DNA of 64,000 nucleotides from Phymorhynchus buccinoides. Lineage: Eukaryota > Mollusca > Gastropoda > Neogastropoda > Raphitomidae. The notes under the pieces are model-generated. The model was not told where the DNA came from. It saw only the letters and a list, made by a program, of their open reading frames with translations, and searched no databases. Numbering within the stretch: position 1 is the first letter of the stretch; every line of letters starts with the position of its first letter. Location of the stretch: NCBI GenBank assembly GCA_017654935.2, contig CM065711.1:27469701-27533700 (forward strand). The letters run 5' to 3'. Positions 1-10,500 of this stretch are shown in pieces. Position numbers and translations under genes: made by a program.

Positions 1-52
<52 letters not shown>
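1..52. repeat. Poly-C tract at the window edge
   Basis: This is 52 consecutive C. The matching place in copy C (47110-47138) has two shorter C runs followed by a CA tract. C runs of very different length recur at each copy, so their length is unreliable. Confidence 0.9.
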
Positions 53-116
53 ATCATGCTGTGGTCTTTCACCATCTCAAACTGATGACACGCCCACTCC
101 AGTAAGTCTGTCATCT
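53..116 (-). repeat. Decayed copy of exon 10 acceptor edge, copy A
   Basis: The minus strand reads like the start of exon 10 (LLE..CHQFEMVKDHS) after cgcag, with several changes from the copy at 47213. The usual GTG after the acceptor is ATG here. A 52-base C run precedes it. Confidence 0.6.
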
Positions 117-880
117 GCGTAGATCAATCATAGATAAATCATCAATCAATGATATTTTCATTAGTTTCTGCGAGGGTGACAGTGCTGGTGAATGAGGGTG
201 GATGTCTCTGTGAGTGAGAATCATGTTAGAAAGAAAGAAAGAACATTCAAAAATATGTTCTCATTCATTCCCAGACCTGCCACATTCTGAGAATAAAAAA
301 GAGGAGCGAGAATCTAGGGGCTGGCACTGGCCCCCCAGTAAAATCCATTGCCACTTCGAAATGTGCGGCCTTCTCTTTTGTTCTTCAAACATGCAGTCGT
401 TTTTGTCAGTTTGAGATCCATTTTAGAGTAAGAAATATTGACCATTGTCAATTTGAGATCCATTTTAGAGAAAGAAATATTGACCAATCTACAATATTTG
501 TTGGTCATTTAGCCTGAGATAGGCCTATGCTTCGTGTAGCCCCTCACTGTCTCATGCTGACCCTTAGATGTCCATTAGCTGGTGCTTTGAATGCATGCTC
601 TTTGTTGTGAAATTGAGTGGAAAATGTATACAAGACAGATTTTAAAATATAGGAGCTGGGGAGGTTGCAAGAGGAGCTAGGAGCAATGCTCAACATATCT
701 GAGCTGCTCCTCTCAAATCGGAGCAAGTGGCAGGTCTGCATTCCAGCAAGTCCGTGACATAGACAAAAGACAATGAAGTCATAGAGGCTTCACTTCACAC
801 CCTTCGTGGCTATAAAAAAAACCATCTGATTATATATAAACATGGGGTTAAATGCAACAAATACTTGTAGCGATGCCATA
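117..880. other. Intron 9-10, copy A: no recognisable content
   Basis: The sequence is nearly identical to 47220-48040 in copy C. A short 28-34 bp duplication (caatttgagatccattttag type) at about 409-485 is present in both. No coding potential or transposon ends were seen. Confidence 0.5.
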
Positions 881-1075
881 GCCGATGAGGTTTAACCGAG
901 GCGTGGTTACCGCTACACCTATCTGTATTAATTTAAAAAATCGGGACTTTATTGGTTTCGTACTGCCTCCGGGCATTGCCTCCAGTATTGTTCCCACCAT
1001 ATTTGTATTTACAAATGTTCCATATGTGTCTGATTCAGACCAAGAGGACGTAAAACACCATTTTCGTCGTCGTAT
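880..1075. repeat. Dispersed repeat R1, copy A
   Basis: A block of about 190 bases beginning gatgaggtttaaccgaggcg recurs at 48040-48235 and, in a different context, at 42218-42408. The third site has unrelated flanking sequence, so it is a dispersed repeat rather than only part of the locus copies. Family unknown. Confidence 0.55.
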
Positions 1076-1080
1076 ATAAA

Positions 1081-1980
1081 CATGGGTGCAACTCCCCCAA
1101 ATAAAAAAAACTAAAGTGAAAGGCAGGGGTCCAGGGACCCATGGCCCCGGCAGGGTACAGGGGCAGAGCCCCGTTGGACGATTCAGGGGGGCAAGTTAAG
1201 AGAGAGATATAACGAGACAGACAGTTAAAATGATAGACAGAGACACAGTTTGATAAGCCTTGTAAAATTATTACATTGCCTTGGTAAACTTCCAAGATGG
1301 AACCACCAAGTTGAAAACGCTCCAAATCGCTTGTGGTTATTTTATTTTTTTGAACTAAAGAAAACGGCAGCGATTAATGCTCCAAAAAACTAGATGATTT
1401 TAACAAAAAAACAGATGCTTGTGGCAAAAGAAAAGACCATCTACCATCTAACCCTAACCCTATCCACGGAAAGAACCAAGAAATAGAGCAGGAGGGTGTA
1501 AATCTACATATTTGCCGAGAAATCGATGTACAAAGCCATGCATTTGTGATGCAGTATGCGAATACCCAGCTAAAGTCGGCCAGCCACAAGAGAGAGAAAG
1601 AAAGAGAGAAAGAGAGAAAGAGAGAGAGATTTGATTGATTGAAAAATTGTTCAAAATAAACTATTAGAGATAGATGAATTCTGTTTTTTTGCCTGTTAAT
1701 CTGTTGTCTCTGGCCTTTCTGAAAGTATGAATAAGTCAAAAGTGATCATTTACGACATCAGCCTGGTTTTCCTGTGCTGCATCACATTTATACTATTTTT
1801 TTGCTGGAACCATTCCTTTTTTTGGTTCATAAATTTTAAATCAAAGAAAACACACCTGAAGTTCAGTTTCTGGTTAAATTAAAAATACTGAAATCAGTGC
1901 AACAAATGAAAGAGTAGCACCCGTGTATAATTTAAACAAAATTTAATTCCAAGAAAGTAAATTCAGCGACATAGAAAACC
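1081..1980. other. Intron 9-10, copy A: GC-rich block, GA tract, otherwise plain
   Basis: It contains a GC-rich block at 1120-1195 (ggggcagagcccc), a telomere-like ctaaccctaaccct at 1450-1464 and a GA tract at 1590-1630. The remainder is AT-rich with no recognised feature. The same order is found at 48240-49140 and, from 20486, in copy B. Confidence 0.5.
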
Positions 1981-1986
1981 ACTCAC

Positions 1987-2112
1987 CTGCTGTCGGTTGT
2001 CACTGCCGGCAAAACCGTCGCTGTCGTCCTCTTCGTCTGAAGAAATCGCCTCCTTTTCCTTCTTCTTCCCCGACGACTTTGGAGGGGTGGATTTCTTGCC
2101 CCCATGAGCCCC
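1987..2112 (-). CDS. TRANK1-like: TRANK1-like exon 9, copy A
   Basis: This exon is 126 nt, GAHGGKKSTPPK through GSDNRQQ, with acceptor cacag|GGG and donor CAG|gtgagt. It is the last complete exon before the left window edge in copy A; the next in the gene (exon 10) would lie to the left of base 1. Confidence 0.7.
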
Positions 2113-2287
2113 CTGTGACACAGATATCATGCAGGTCAGGTCAGGTCAGGTCAGTAGGGACATTAGGCCTCGCGGCCTCTTCACTGTCCTTTCATTTTTG
2201 TTTGAACTTTTGCACAGCTGAGTTTTTTTATATTTTGTTTTTGGCAAATCTGCCGTTTAGTCATGCTCATATTGCAGTTTTGATGCA

Positions 2288-4816
2288 GCATCTGTGTTGT
2301 TGATCTGAGGGGACTGGGCAGGGAAAGGGTTAAAGCATCTGTGTTGTTGATCTGAGGGGACTGGGCAGGGAAAGGGTTAAAGCATCTGTGTTGTTGATCT
2401 GAGGGGACTGGGCAGGGAAAGGGTTAAAGCATCTGTGTTGTTGATCTGAGGGGACTGGGCAGGGAAAGGGTTAAAGGAAAGCATCTGTGTTGTTGATCTG
2501 AGGGGACTGGGCAGGGAAAGGGTTAAAGCATCTGTGTTGTTGATCTGAGGGGACTGGGCAGGGAAAGGGTTAAAGCATCTGTGTTGTTGATCTGAGGGGA
2601 CTGGGCAGGGAAAGGGTTAAAGGAAAGCATCTGTGTTGTTGATCTGAGGGGACTGGGCAGGGAAAGGGTTAAAGCATCTGTGTTGTTGATCTGAGAGGAC
2701 TGGGCAGGGAAAGGGTTAAAGCATCTGTGTTGTTGATCTGAGGGGACTGGGCAGGGAAAGGGTTAAAGGAAAGCATCTGTGTTGTTGATCTGAGGGGACT
2801 GGGCAGGGAAAGGGTTAAAGGAAAGCATCTGTGTTGTTGATCTGAGGGGACTGGGCAGGGAAAGGGTTAAAGGAAAGCATCTGTGTTGTTGATCTGAGGG
2901 GACTGGGCATGGAAAGGGTTAAAGCATCTGTGTTGTTGATCTGAGGGGACTGGGCAGGGAAAGGGTTAAAGCATCTGTGTTGTTGATCTGAGGGGACTGG
3001 GCAGGGAAAGGGTTAAAGCATCTGTGTTGTTGATCTGAGGGGACTGGGCAGGGAAAGGGTTAAAGCATCTGTGTTGTTGATCTGAGGGGACTGGGCAGGG
3101 AAAGGGTTAAAGCATCTGTGTTGTTGATCTGAGGGGACTGGGCAGGGAAAGGGTTAAAGCATCTGTGTTGTTGATCTGAGGGGACTGGGCAGGGAAAGGG
3201 TTAAAGCATCTGTGTTGTTGATCTGAGGGGACTGGGCAGGGAAAGGGTTAAAGGAAAGCATCTGTGTTGTTGATCTGAGGGGACTGGGCAGGGAAAGGGT
3301 TAAAGGAAAGCATCTGTGTTGTTGATCTGAGGGGACTGGGCAGGGAAAGGGTTAAAGCATCTGTGTTGTTGATCTGAGGGGACTGGGCAGGGAAAGGGTT
3401 AAAGCATCTGTGTTGTTGATCTGAGGGGACTGGGCAGGGAAAGGGTTAAAGCATCTGTGTTGTTGATCTGAGGGGACTGGGCAGGGAAAGGGTTAAAGCA
3501 TCTGTGTTGTTGATCTGAGGGGACTGGGCAGGGAAAGGGTTAAAGCATCTGTGTTGTTGATCTGAGGGGACTGGGCATGGAAAGGGTTAAAGCATCTGTG
3601 TTGTTGATCTGAGGGGACTGGGCAGGGAAAGGGTTAAAGGAAAGCATCTGTGTTGTTGATCTGAGGGGACTGGGCAGGGAAAGGGTTAAAGCATCTGTGT
3701 TGTTGATCTGAGGGGACTGGGCATGGAAAGGGTTAAAGCATCTGTGTTGTTGATCTGAGGGGACTGGGCAGGGAAAGGGTTAAAGCATCTGTGTTGTTGA
3801 TCTGAGGGGACTGGGCAGGGAAAGGGTTAAAGCATCTGTGTTGTTGATCTGAGGGGACTGGGCAGGGAAAGGGTTAAAGCATCTGTGTTGTTGATCTGAG
3901 GGGACTGGGCAGGGAAAGGGTTAAAGCATCTGTGTTGTTGATCTGAGGGGACTGGGCAGGGGACTGGGCAGGGAAAGGGTTAAAGCATCTGTGTTGTTGA
4001 TCTGAGGGGACTGGGCAGGGAAAGGGTTAAAGCATCTGTGTTGTTGATCTGAGGGGACTGGGCAGGGAAAGGGTTAAAGCATCTGTGTTGTTGATCTGAG
4101 GGGACTGGGCAGGGAAAGGGTTAAAGCATCTGTGTTGTTGATCTGAGGGGACTGGGCAGGGAAAGGGTTAAAGGAAAGCATCTGTGTTGTTGATCTGAGG
4201 GGACTGGGCAGGGAAAGGGTTAAAGCATCTGTGTTGTTGATCTGAGGGGACTGGGCAGGGAAAGGGTTAAAGGAAAGCATCTGTGTTGTTGATCTGAGGG
4301 GACTGGGCAGGGAAAGGGTTAAAGCATCTGTGTTGTTGATCTGAGGGGACTGGGCAGGGAAAGGGTTAAAGGAAAGCATCTGTGTTGTTGATCTGAGGGG
4401 ACTGGGCAGGGAAAGGGTTAAAGGAAAGCATCTGTGTTGTTGATCTGAGGGGACTGGGCAGGGAAAGGGTTAAAGGAAAGCATCTGTGTTGTTGATCTGA
4501 GGGGACTGGGCAGGGAAAGGGTTAAAGCATCTGTGTTGTTGATCTGAGAGGACTGGGCAGGGAAAGGGTTAAAGCATCTGTGTTGTTGATCTGAGGGGAC
4601 TGGGCAGGGAAAGGGTTAAAGCATCTGTGTTGTTGATCTGAGGGGACTGGGCAGGGAAAGGGTTAAAGCATCTGTGTTGTTGATCTGAGGGGACTGGGCA
4701 GGGAAAGGGTTAAAGGAAAGCATCTGTGTTGTTGATCTGAGGGGACTGGGCAGGGAAAGGGTTAAAGGAAAGCATCTGTGTTGTTGATCTGAGGGGACTG
4801 GGCAGGGAAAGGGTTA
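2288..4816. repeat. Satellite S1 (47/53-bp units), copy A
   Basis: About 50 direct units of gcatctgtgttgttgatctg + aggggactgggcaggg + aaagggttaaa. Two length forms occur, differing by an extra ggaaa. Units are nearly identical, with rare gagagg and gcatgg variants. There are no spacers, so this is not a CRISPR array. It lies in intron 8-9. Confidence 0.95.
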
Positions 4817-5174
4817 GTGAACAAAACCGTGAGAAGAGAGGCAACGATTGATTGCCGTGTTCAGTTCAGTCTACTGTGAGTCTAGACATCGAAAGTGGTC
4901 ACGAGTCGCCGATACGACGATTACTCACGCTAAAATGCTTCAAAATCCCTAGTATCATCTGATATACTGTCCAACAGATGCCATAACCCTTCATTGGATG
5001 TAAAAAAAAGCATCGCTGTAGAGCCTAAAATGCCATAATTCTATCAGTTTTCGCAAAAAAAGTGTCCCAACACAACAACAGGAAGCAGCACAAAAGGAAG
5101 TTTAATTATTTGAAAGGGGAGCCAACTCTCGTTTATGACAGCAGTAATGGTGGTCGGTAAGCGTCTACAGGACG

Positions 5175-5382
5175 CAGACCTGTTTACCCCCTACAAAAGT
5201 CTTGAGTAGTCTGGATAGCTGAAATGAGTAGTTTTGGTGTGAAATGAGTAGTCCTCTTCATTAAACCATCAAATGATGTTGACTGAAAATGAGTAATTAG
5301 AGCATTTTTTTCAATTTTGAAGAGTAGTAGAGGTCCAAATTGAGTAGAATACTACTCGAAAAGAGTAGAGTAAACAGGTCTG
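5175..5382. mobile_element. Small inverted-repeat element M1 with target duplication, copy A
   Basis: About 208 bases bounded by CAGACCTGTTTAC and its inverse GTAAACAGGTCTG. It is flanked by direct AGGACG. Copy C has the empty site (tacaggacgtgtac at 50129-50142) with a single AGGACG, so this is a real insertion with a 6-base target duplication. It has no coding capacity; superfamily not recognised. Confidence 0.75.
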
Positions 5383-5512
5383 AGGACGTGTACAGGCTTC
5401 AAAGTTTGACTTTCTTCTGCGAGGTGCCTTATAAACGAGGGCGCCTTTTGCTTTAATTTTTTTCAGATTTACTTGAAAATTGCCCTATTTGCCTAATGAT
5501 CCGAAAAATATG

Positions 5513-6079
5513 GTACAGACAAACCTCTATTTTAAGACTTCCAAAATGTCCGGAAAAATCGGTCATAAATTGGAGGGGTCGTATGACGGAGGTTTTCACT
5601 GGCAGCCGTAGAAAGAAAAAGTTCAGCACAGTTCATACACTCTTCTTCATGCACACATACAATGACATGTTAAAACTGGATTTGGGTCTTTCCAACTCCA
5701 TAGGATTGTGCAATCGATGTATTACAGTTTCACTTCGCCGACTTCTGTTAATCACCTCCACTCTCGTCCAAAGTCAGTGGTTTTCTTTTTCAAAGTCAGT
5801 GGTTTTCGTGCTTTTCCTACGCTTTCCACCATCTTTTCTACAAGGGAAGCGACTCCGCTTTCAGGCCCTTGACCGTGGTTGTTTCCCTTTGCTCGAAGTC
5901 TATGCAGACGACAACAACGGTCGTAAAAACCAACAAAATGGCGGTCGTAAGTCACGTTTTAGAGGAAGTCGTTTAAGAGAGGTCGTTTACATAGTAAAAT
6001 GCATCCGTGCCAACAAATCCGGTCTCAAATGAGAGGTGGTCGCTTAACAGAGGGTCGTAAAATAGGGGGTTGTCTGTAC
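5513..6079. mobile_element. MITE-like element M2, copy A
   Basis: About 567 bases with imperfect terminal inverted repeats: GTACAGACAAACCTCTATTT at the left against the inverse of aaatagggggttgtctgtac at the right. The interior has many ggtcgta/ggtcgtt motifs. Apparent open frames (for example 5496-6032) cross the termini and match nothing I know. Probably a non-autonomous DNA transposon. Confidence 0.55.
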
Positions 6080-6089
6080 GAGACGGTGA

Positions 6090-6282
6090 CAGACCTGTTT
6101 ACCCCCTACACAAGTCTTGAGTAGTCTTGATAGCTGAAATGAGTAGCTTTGGTGTGAAATGAGTAGTCCTCTTCATTAAACCATCAAACAATGTTCACTG
6201 AAAATTAGTAATTTTTTCAATTTTGAATAGTAGTAGAGGTCCAAATTGAGTAGAAACTACTTGAAAAGAGTAAACAGGTCTG
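6090..6282. mobile_element. Second element M1, next to exon 8 donor, copy A
   Basis: It has the same CAGACCTGTTTAC ends and about 85-90 percent similar interior as 5175-5382. It ends about 8 bases from the exon 8 donor. No target duplication is evident. Confidence 0.7.
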
Positions 6283-6290
6283 TACAGTAC

Positions 6291-6538
6291 CTGCTTCTCT
6301 GGCGAAGGTGAAGAATCAGTCACCGGCCCGTCTCCACCGTCCTCCGCCCCGTCCCCGGAACACTGCTGCTGCTGCCGCTGTTTGTCTCGTCGTCGGCTGG
6401 AAGAGTCCATTAGTCGCTGCGCCTTGAACAGGCAGCACTGGGCGCGCAGGGAGCTGTCGCTGCCCTCCTCCGCGATGCGCATCGCCCGGTCTGCCTGCCC
6501 GTTGTGGAGCATCATGCGCGTGGCTTCCGTCAGACGAC
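6291..6538 (-). CDS. TRANK1-like: TRANK1-like exon 8, copy A
   Basis: This exon is 248 nt, 82 codons after the split Gly, ending in SPSPEKQ. It has four Gln codons in the DKQRQQQQCS run, one more than copy C, and small substitutions in the acidic tail (GDGAEDGGDGPV against GGGADDGGDGAV). These coding differences separate A from C. Confidence 0.8.
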
Positions 6539-6644
6539 CTGAGAGAGGAGGATTATTGGGTATTGATGCTTTTTTTATGGTGATCATGCCATTCAAAATA
6601 AGACTCATTTCAGACGCTTGCAGCTGTACAAAACACACACACAC

Positions 6645-7032
6645 CTTCGTTCCTCATGAGCTGGGCAGCCTCTTGCAGAAAAACCCATGTTTGTGAAGAA
6701 CTTGACCTGGTCTTCCATCAAAGCTCACGTACACTCCCCCCCCCCCCCCTCTCTCTCTTTCTCTGTGTGTTCGTTTTCTTTGCTTTGCATGCCTTTCTTA
6801 TTTATTGAATTCTTTGCTTTGATTTTGTTTTCCTTTTTTGTTTTGTGAGGACTGGATGAAAAAAAGTATTTATACTTACTCTATTATCCTCAGAAAATAA
6901 AAGTTATTCATTCATTCAAGTTATTCTCTCTCTCTCTTACCTTCGTTTCTCATGAGCTGAGCAGCCTCTTGCAGGAACCCGTGCTTGTGAAGGAACTTGA
7001 TCTGGTCTTCCATCAAAGCTCACGTACCCCCC

Positions 7033-7066
<34 letters not shown>

Positions 7067-7135
7067 ACCTTCATTTCTCATGAGCTGAGCAGCCTCAGTT
7101 TGTGAAGGAACTTGATCAGATCTTCCCTGCTTGGA
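6645..7135 (-). repeat. Three partial copies of the exon 7 donor edge, copy A
   Basis: The copies lie at about 6648-6716, 6940-7012 and 7068-7135, separated by C tracts, CT tracts and the inserted tail. The middle one keeps an intact frame (EDQIKFLHKHGFLQEAAQLM) and donor GAAG|gtaaga. The outer two have a frameshift or an internal deletion. Confidence 0.8.
6725..6930. mobile_element. Probable retroelement 3' tail inserted in a CT tract, copy A
   Basis: The segment after tctctttctctg ends in attcattcattcaag and reads like a short retroelement tail with an ATTC repeat end. At the matching place copy C (51596-51625) runs straight through a CT tract, so this is an insertion in A and B only. Family not identified. 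Confidence 0.45.
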
Positions 7136-7217
7136 AGACGTTCAAATGTCTTACATCAAAACTCACATACACTCCCCTCCCCTCACTCCCCCCCCCCCCT
7201 CTCTCTCTCTCTCTTAC

Positions 7218-7449
7218 CTTCGTTTCTCATGAGCTGAGCAGCCTCTTGCAGGAAGCCGTGCTTGTGAAGGAACTTGATCTGATCCTCCCTGTTGGGCAGA
7301 CGCTCAATGGCGGCCAGCATCTTGCTCATCTCGCCGTAGCGGTGGTAAAACTTGGCCGCCTTGTAGCTCAGGCTGGCGATGGTGAACGACCCCTCCGGCT
7401 TGTGTTCGGCCAGGGCGCGAGGCAAGGGTAGGCCTTTCTTGTCAAAATC
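7218..7449 (-). CDS. TRANK1-like: TRANK1-like exon 7, copy A
   Basis: This exon is 232 nt and intact, phase 0 in and phase 1 out. Its upstream intron is occupied by the 5.75-kb TTAA-flanked element, which ends about 100 bases before the acceptor. Confidence 0.85.
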
Positions 7450-7553
7450 CTGTCAGAATAAATGGCACTGCATCAGTGAAACCACTCTACTGGCCTGAGG
7501 CAGCCCTGGAAAAATTACTGTTGAATGACTGCTTGTGATCAAACATTGTTTAA

Positions 7554-10500
7554 CCCATTTACCACCCGAGCGACCGCTAGCGCCCAGTAAAAAATCGCGG
7601 TCTATTACCGCGGAGCACCCGCTAGCGCCTAATTTGCACTTGCCGACTACGACCACAGACTGTACTGTGAATGTAACGCGAGAATATCGCAGCGCGAGAC
7701 TTGCCTGTCGGACACTTCCTTCGCTTCCATTTGCAGTTTACAGTGTCAAAATTGATTGAGTTTTCAGAAAGTTATGATTTTTTTAAATTCAACAATAAAA
7801 TTGTAGTTGTCCGACAAAGAATTATGGCGTCTGCTGAACGATATCGTCGCCCATTACGGCGATTTTGACAATTAGCGAGGTAACTTGTAGAAATTGAATG
7901 AGTAGGGGGCGAATGTGACCTACTTAACAGACTTCGAAGCTCTTGAAGCCAAAATCGATGATCTGACACAAAAAATGATCGCGAAAGTGGATGCTGTCAG
8001 CCGAATGGCTACGTATAGAAATCATAGAGAAACTGTTGTAGGCTGCACTGTTTGCAAAGCCCATCTTTGCAACGGACATTGTTTTGCACAGTTTTATTGG
8101 ACATAGCTGTAGTAGACTGAATATTCTGTTCTCCGATTCCAAGTTGGGAGCCTTCTTGATTGATTTTTGACATTTTATAATTTTAATTTTTTTTAGCACA
8201 TTTTGCTGTCACGTGACTTTTTTTTATTTTATAAAGTAATCATTACCATAAATTTGAAATTAGTGTTTGTGACTTTTTCAGAGTATCAAGAACATAACAG
8301 AAACAATTCAATGCATTTTCAGTTTGAAATTATATTTTTTATGATTTTTTTAAAGTACCTACTGATGTGAATCGTGCGAGTTATTTCCCTTGACATGGGA
8401 TTTCATAGCAAGGTTAGCGTCAGGCGGCTGGGGGTAAGAGGGTCAAGTTATTTCCCTTGACATGGTATTTCATAGCAAGGTTAGCGTCGGGCGGCTGGGG
8501 GTAAGAGGGTTAAGTTATTTCCCTTGACATGGGATTTCATAGCAAGGTTAGCGTCGGGCGGCTGGGGGTAAGAGGGTTAAGTTATTTCCCTTGACATGGG
8601 ATTTCATAGCATGGTTAGCGTCGGGCGGCTGGGGGTAAGAGGGTTAAGTTATTTCCCTTGACATGGGATTTCATAGCAAGGTTAGCGTCGGGCGGCTGGG
8701 GGTAAGAGGGTTAAGTTATTTCCCTTGACATGGGATTTCATAGCATGGTTAGCGTCGGGCGGCTGGGGGTAAGAGGGTTAAGTTATTTCCCTTGACATGG
8801 GATTTCATAGTAAGGTTAGCGTCGGGCGGCTGGGGGTAAGAGGGTCAAGTTATTTCCCTTGACATGGGATTTCATAGCAAGGTTAGCGTCGGGCGGCTGG
8901 GGGTAAGAGGGTTAAGTTATTTCCCTTGACATGGGATTTCATAGCAAGGTTAGCGTCGGGCGGTTGGGGGTAAGAGGGTTAAGTTATTTCCCTTGACATG
9001 GGATTTCATAGCAAGGTTAGCATGGGGCGGGTGGGGGTAAGAGGGTTAAGTTATTTCCCTTGACATGGGATTTCATAGTAAGGTTAGCATCGGGCGGGCT
9101 GGGGGTAAGAGGGTTAAGTTATTTCCCTTGACATGGGATTTCATAGCAAGGTTAGCATCGGGCGGCTGGGGGTAAGAGGGTTAAGTTATTTCCCTTGACA
9201 TGGGATTTCATAGTAAGGTTAGCGTGGGGCGGCTGGGGGTAAGAGGGTCAAGTTATTTCCCTTGACATGGGATTTCATAGTAAGGTTAGCGTGGGGCGGC
9301 TGGGGGTAAGAGGGTTAAGTTATTTCCCTTGACATGGGATTTCATAGCAAGGTTAGCGTCGGGCGGCTGGGGGTAAGAGGGTTAAGTTATTTCCCTTGAC
9401 ATGGGATTTCATAGCAAGGTTAGCGTCGGGCGGCTGGGGGTAAGAGGGTTAAGTTATTTCCCTTGACATGGGATTTCATAGTAAGGTTAGCGTCGGGCGG
9501 TTGGGGGTAAGAGGGTTAAGTTATTTCCCTTGACATGGGATTTCATAGCAAGGTTAGCGTCGGGCGGTTGGGGGTAAGAGGGTTAAGTTATTTCCCTTGA
9601 CATGGGATTTCATAGCAAGGTTAGCGTCGGGCGGCTGGGGGCAAGAGGGTTAAGTTATTTCCCTTGACATGGGATTTCATAGCAAGGTTAGCGTCGGGCG
9701 GCTGGGGGTAAGAGGGTTAAGTTATTTCCCTTGACATGGGATTTCATAGCAAGGTTAGCGTCGGGCGGGCTGGGGGTAAGAGGGTTAAGTTATTTCCCTT
9801 GACATGGGATTTCATAGCAAGGTTAGCGTCGGGCGGGTTGGGGGTAAGAGGGTTAAGTTATTTCCCTTGACATGGGATTTCATAGTAAGGTTAGCGTCGG
9901 GCGGCTGGGGGTAAGAGGGTTAAGTTATTTCCCTTGACATGGGATTTCATAGTAAGGTTAGCGTCGGGCGGCTGGGGGTAAGAGGGTTAAGTTATTTCCC
10001 TTGACATGGGATTTCATAGCAAGGTTAGCGTCGGGCGGCTGGGGGTAAGAGGGTTAAGTTATTTCCCTTGACATGGGATTTCATAGCAAGGTTAGCGTCA
10101 GGCGGCTGGGGGTAAGAGGGTTAAGTTATTTCCCTTGACATGGGATTTCATAGCAAGGTTAGCGTCGGGCGGCTGGGGGTAAGAGGGTTAAGTTATTTCC
10201 CTTGACATGGGATTTCATAGCATGGTTAGCGTCGGGCGGCTGGGGGTAAGAGGGTTAAGTTATTTCCCTTGACATGGGATTTCATAGCAAGGTTAGCGTC
10301 GGGCGGCTGGGGGTAAGAGGGTTAAGTTATTTCCCTTGACATGGGATTTCATAGCAAGGTTAGCGTCGGGCGGGCTGGGGGTAAGAGGGTTAAGTTATTT
10401 CCCTTGACATGGGATTTCATAGCAAGGTTAGCGTCGGGCGGCTGGGGGTAAGAGGGTTAAGTTATTTCCCTTGACATGGGATTTCATAGCAAGGTTAGCG

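Noticed and set aside
4074..4379. Open frames through satellite S1 (LSLPSPLRSTTQM repeats)
   Set aside because: By-product of a unit whose length allows an open frame; no start context or conservation, and lost when units vary.
5496..6032. 178-residue plus-strand frame in intron 8-9
   Set aside because: It crosses the ends of element M2, has no recognised domain and is not kept in copy B.
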